From JAQVQN01 sp964428885 (GTDB lineage Bacteria > Verrucomicrobiota > Kiritimatiellia > RFP12 > UBA1067), in NCBI GenBank assembly GCA_964428885.1, contig CAYRZP010000094.1:1-8435 (forward strand): a stretch of 8,435 nucleotides of DNA. The letters run 5' to 3'. Shown here piece by piece: positions 6,713-8,435 of this stretch. Both the position numbers and the translations under genes were made by a program. The notes below the pieces were generated by a model, which made no database searches, was not told where the DNA came from, and saw only the letters and a program-made list of their open reading frames with translations. Within the stretch, counting starts at the first letter, position 1, and the number at the start of each line of letters is the position of its first letter.

Positions 6713-7789
6713 TCAGGGCTGCTTGGGGGTCATGTCGATGTCAGGCGGAATGGCCCGGATCGTGGCGCATAAAAGTTCCACGGTTTTTTCGACGTCGTTC
6801 AGGCTCAGCAGTTCCACCGGGCTGTGCATGTAGCGCAGTGGCACGCTGATCTGGTTGACCGCCGCGCCGGAGCGCGACATGCGCATGGCCCAGGCGCAGG
6901 TGCCGGTGCCGCGGCCGGAGGCTTGGCGCTGCACGGGAATCTTGGCGGCTTTGGCCGCACCAAAAACGACGCTGTTGAGCTTGGTGTGGTAGGTGGGGCC
7001 GACGCCGACGACCGGGCCCTCGCCGACGCGTATGTCGCCGACGACCTTGCGGTCGTCTTTCTGCGCGTCGGTCGCGAAGGTCACGTCCACGCACAGCCCG
7101 ATCTGCGGGTTGATGTCATAAGCGGTGGTGTAGCCGCCGACCAGGCCGATCTCCTCCTGCACGCTGGCGACCATGTGGATGGCGACCTTGAGCTTCTCGC
7201 CGGCCAGGCGGCGCGCGGCCGCGGTGACGATGAAGGCCCCGACGCGGTTGTCGAAGCCGCGGCAGGCCACGCGGTTGTTGGCCATGTCGCGCCAGCCGGC
7301 GTCGGTGACGGCCGGGCTGCCGATCTCCACCAGCTTCAGGGCGTCATCTTTGTTTTTCGCGCCGATGTCCACGGCAATCTCCTTGAACTCCTTGGGCGCG
7401 ACGTTCTCGCGGTCCTTGGGCGTCATCAAGTGGGGCGGGCGCACGCCGAAGACGCCGTACACCGGGCCGTGCTTGCCTTGGATCACGATTCGCTCGGCGG
7501 CGATCAGTGGCACGGTCACCCCGCCCAGCGGGCACATGTAAAGGAATCCGTCGTCGTCGATGTACTGCACCATGAAACCGATCTCGTCGCAGTGCCCCTC
7601 GATCATGACCCGCAGCGGGGCGCCAGGATTGAGGCCTGCGCGCAGGTTGCCGTGCACATCGATCATCAGGTTGGGGACGGACGCGGCTTTCAGGTACTTG
7701 GCCAGCAGCGACATGCCGTCATATTCAAACCCCGTCGGGGTGGGGAGCGCCACAAGGTTCTTGAGCAGGGCTAGTTCTTTCTTGTCCAT
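6713..7789 (-). CDS. M42 family metallopeptidase (glutamyl aminopeptidase/TET-type)
   Basis: A 358-residue cytosolic aminopeptidase of family M42, whose members use two divalent metal ions and usually form large tetrahedral (TET) dodecamers that trim peptides left by proteolysis. Expected ligands are all present: His66 and Asp68 (GHCDEIGFMV), Asp180 (GFDNRVG), catalytic Glu212 and metal ligand Glu213 (QEEIGLVGG), Asp235 (CVDVTFATD) and His322 (YMHSPVE). LPTPTGFE (15-22) is the usual N-terminal motif. Some homologues have been annotated as endoglucanase or FrvX; those names are not supported here. The start ATG at 7789-7787 has AAGG about 7 nt upstream on the minus strand. It is the first gene of an apparent two-gene unit with the glycosyltransferase. 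Substrate preference cannot be read from sequence. Confidence 0.95.
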   Translation of the reverse strand: MDKKELALLKNLVALPTPTGFEYDGMSLLAKYLKAASVPNLMIDVHGNLRAGLNPGAPLRVMIEGHCDEIGFMVQYIDDDGFLYMCPLGGVTVPLIAAERIVIQGKHGPVYGVFGVRPPHLMTPKDRENVAPKEFKEIAVDIGAKNKDDALKLVEIGSPAVTDAGWRDMANNRVACRGFDNRVGAFIVTAAARRLAGEKLKVAIHMVASVQEEIGLVGGYTTAYDINPQIGLCVDVTFATDAQKDDRKVVGDIRVGEGPVVGVGPTYHTKLNSVVFGAAKAAKIPVQRQASGRGTGTCAWAMRMSRSGAAVNQISVPLRYMHSPVELLSLNDVEKTVELLCATIRAIPPDIDMTPKQP

Positions 7790-7844
7790 TTTCGGCCTTT
7801 TTTGGTGTTGCGGTTAAAGCGCTAATTTCCGCGCATTTGTACAC

Positions 7845-7873
7845 ATTCTACTCCCCTGCCGCCCAAACCGCAA
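7845..7873 (-). promoter_or_regulatory. Candidate promoter of the M42 peptidase-glycosyltransferase unit
   Basis: On the minus strand TTGCGG (7873-7868) and TAGAAT (7850-7845) are separated by 17 nt. The -10 matches 5 of 6 positions and the -35 only 3 of 6. A start near 7838 would give a leader of about 48 nt before the M42 ATG. Plausible in spacing and position but not strong. Confidence 0.3.
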
Positions 7874-8088
7874 CCCCGTTCAACTTCACACAAAGGCACA
7901 ACGTCTACAAAGGAGTTTATTAAAACAACAGCAGCCGCCATCGTGTCCTTTGTGACATCGTGTGAGAAACAATTTGCTTTGTCACTGTCGGCCGGGCGCT
8001 GTACTCGCTGCCGGAAAGGTGAGTCAGGCTAGAGGACGCGGCCTGTGTCGGGGCCGGGCCCAGGTCCGACACTGAAAACACACACGGC

Positions 8089-8107
8089 AAAAAGGAGGGC
8101 GTGCTCC
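8089..8107 (-). terminator. Candidate intrinsic terminator of uxaC
   Basis: On the minus strand GGAG (8107-8104) pairs with CTCC (8097-8094) around a 6-nt loop and is followed at once by TTTTT (8093-8089). It starts 18 nt after the uxaC stop, the right place for a terminator, but the 4-bp stem is short. Confidence 0.33.
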
Positions 8108-8124
8108 CGGTTCCTGCCGCAGGC

Positions 8125-8435
8125 TCACGCCGGCAGATCAAACCCGAAATAGCGCACCGCGTTGCGGTAGCAGATGTCTTTGACGACCTCGCCGGTCCAC
8201 TCCAGGTCAGCGGGTATGCGCCCTTCCGCGATGTCGCGGCCGAGCATGTCGCAGAGGACGCGGCGGAAATATTCGTGGCGCGTGTAGCTCAGGAACGAGC
8301 GGCTGTCGGTCAGCATGCCCACGAAGCGGCTGAGCAGGCCCAGTTGAGACAGGGCCTCCATCTGGCGCAGCATGCCGTCACGCTGGTCGTTGAACCACCA
8401 GCCGCTGCCGAACTGCATGCGCCCGGGCTCGGGAC
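8125..8435 (-). CDS. uxaC: Uronate (glucuronate) isomerase, C-terminal part, 5' end outside window
   Basis: UxaC interconverts D-glucuronate with D-fructuronate and D-galacturonate with D-tagaturonate, the first step of hexuronate breakdown from pectin and glucuronans. Only 102 C-terminal residues of an enzyme of about 470 are in the window. The readable block is one of the family's most conserved: MQFGSGWWFNDQ, LSQLGLLSRFVGMLTDSRSF, LSYTRHEYFRR, and the terminal ICYRNAVRYFGFDL. The ATG at 8418-8416 is internal, because the frame stays open to the window edge and homologues continue upstream. A possible terminator follows 18 nt after the stop. The neighbouring sequence beyond the edge would show whether other uronate genes accompany it. 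Confidence 0.96.
   Translation of the reverse strand, partial: PEPGRMQFGSGWWFNDQRDGMLRQMEALSQLGLLSRFVGMLTDSRSFLSYTRHEYFRRVLCDMLGRDIAEGRIPADLEWTGEVVKDICYRNAVRYFGFDLPA

Larger units (their letters stand above)
7790..8124. other. 335-bp non-coding region between uxaC and the M42 gene
   Basis: No convincing gene was found. The one open frame across it (minus strand, 8141-7920) starts inside uxaC in another frame and has no recognisable motif. The region holds several short repeats. CATCGTGT occurs twice with a 17-nt period (7939-7946, 7956-7963). CACAAAGG (7889-7896) is inverted as CCTTTGTG (7947-7954), with partly matching flanks. GTGTCGG (8045-8051) pairs with CCGACAC (8066-8072) to form a 7-bp hairpin over a 14-nt GC-rich loop. 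Base composition is more AT-rich from about 7880 to 7985 than in the surrounding genes. Confidence 0.6.

Noticed and set aside
6824..7774. Plus-strand open frame of 316 residues opposite the M42 peptidase
   Set aside because: Shadow of the peptidase gene; composition is dominated by Ala, Gly, Asp and His with no motif.
7920..8141. Small minus-strand protein (73 residues) downstream of uxaC
   Set aside because: Its start is inside uxaC in a different frame, no Shine-Dalgarno was seen, and the sequence has no family features.

Overview
The window is a piece of a GC-rich bacterial chromosome, most likely a draft or metagenome-derived assembly because it contains a run of exactly 100 N (2159-2258). 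The genes are housekeeping and metabolic. A split two-subunit glycine dehydrogenase, a GT4 glycosyltransferase, an M42 aminopeptidase and UxaC together would fit an anaerobic, carbohydrate-using member of the PVC group (Kiritimatiellota/Lentisphaerota-like). That placement is an inference from gene content and composition, and no marker here settles it.

Layout, left to right. (1) 1-485, + strand: the 3' end of a CsgG/LpoB-like envelope protein gene, converging with 3 bp between on a tRNA-Lys(TTT) gene (489-564, - strand). (2) 565-739: a divergent intergenic region with a candidate promoter for each side. (3) 740-3676, + strand: gcvH, gcvPA and gcvPB, the H protein and both P-protein subunits of the glycine cleavage system. 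The assembly gap falls across the gcvPA/gcvPB junction, so the end of gcvPA and the first codons of gcvPB are missing. gcvT and lpd are not in the window. (4) 3752-4330, + strand: folE, GTP cyclohydrolase I, the first step of folate synthesis. (5) 4404-5363, + strand: a sugar-phosphate isomerase/epimerase-like TIM-barrel protein. (6) 5364-5561: an intergenic region between convergent genes, filled by two consecutive Y-shaped palindromic modules. This is the most unusual structure in the window. (7) 7789-5562, - strand: an M42 metallopeptidase followed 2 nt later by a GT4 glycosyltransferase, apparently translationally coupled. (8) 7790-8124: a 335-bp non-coding stretch with short repeats, a hairpin, a candidate promoter for the M42 gene and a possible terminator for uxaC. 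(9) 8125-8435, - strand: the C-terminal end of uxaC, uronate isomerase.

How the genes fit together: GcvH and GcvPA/GcvPB decarboxylate glycine and carry the aminomethyl group on lipoyl-lysine. GcvT, encoded elsewhere, passes that group to tetrahydrofolate, and FolE begins the synthesis of the folate precursor. The gcv-folE run is therefore a coherent one-carbon neighbourhood. The other genes (isomerase, glycosyltransferase, peptidase, UxaC) show no common pathway. I found no CRISPR array, transposase, phage gene or defence system.
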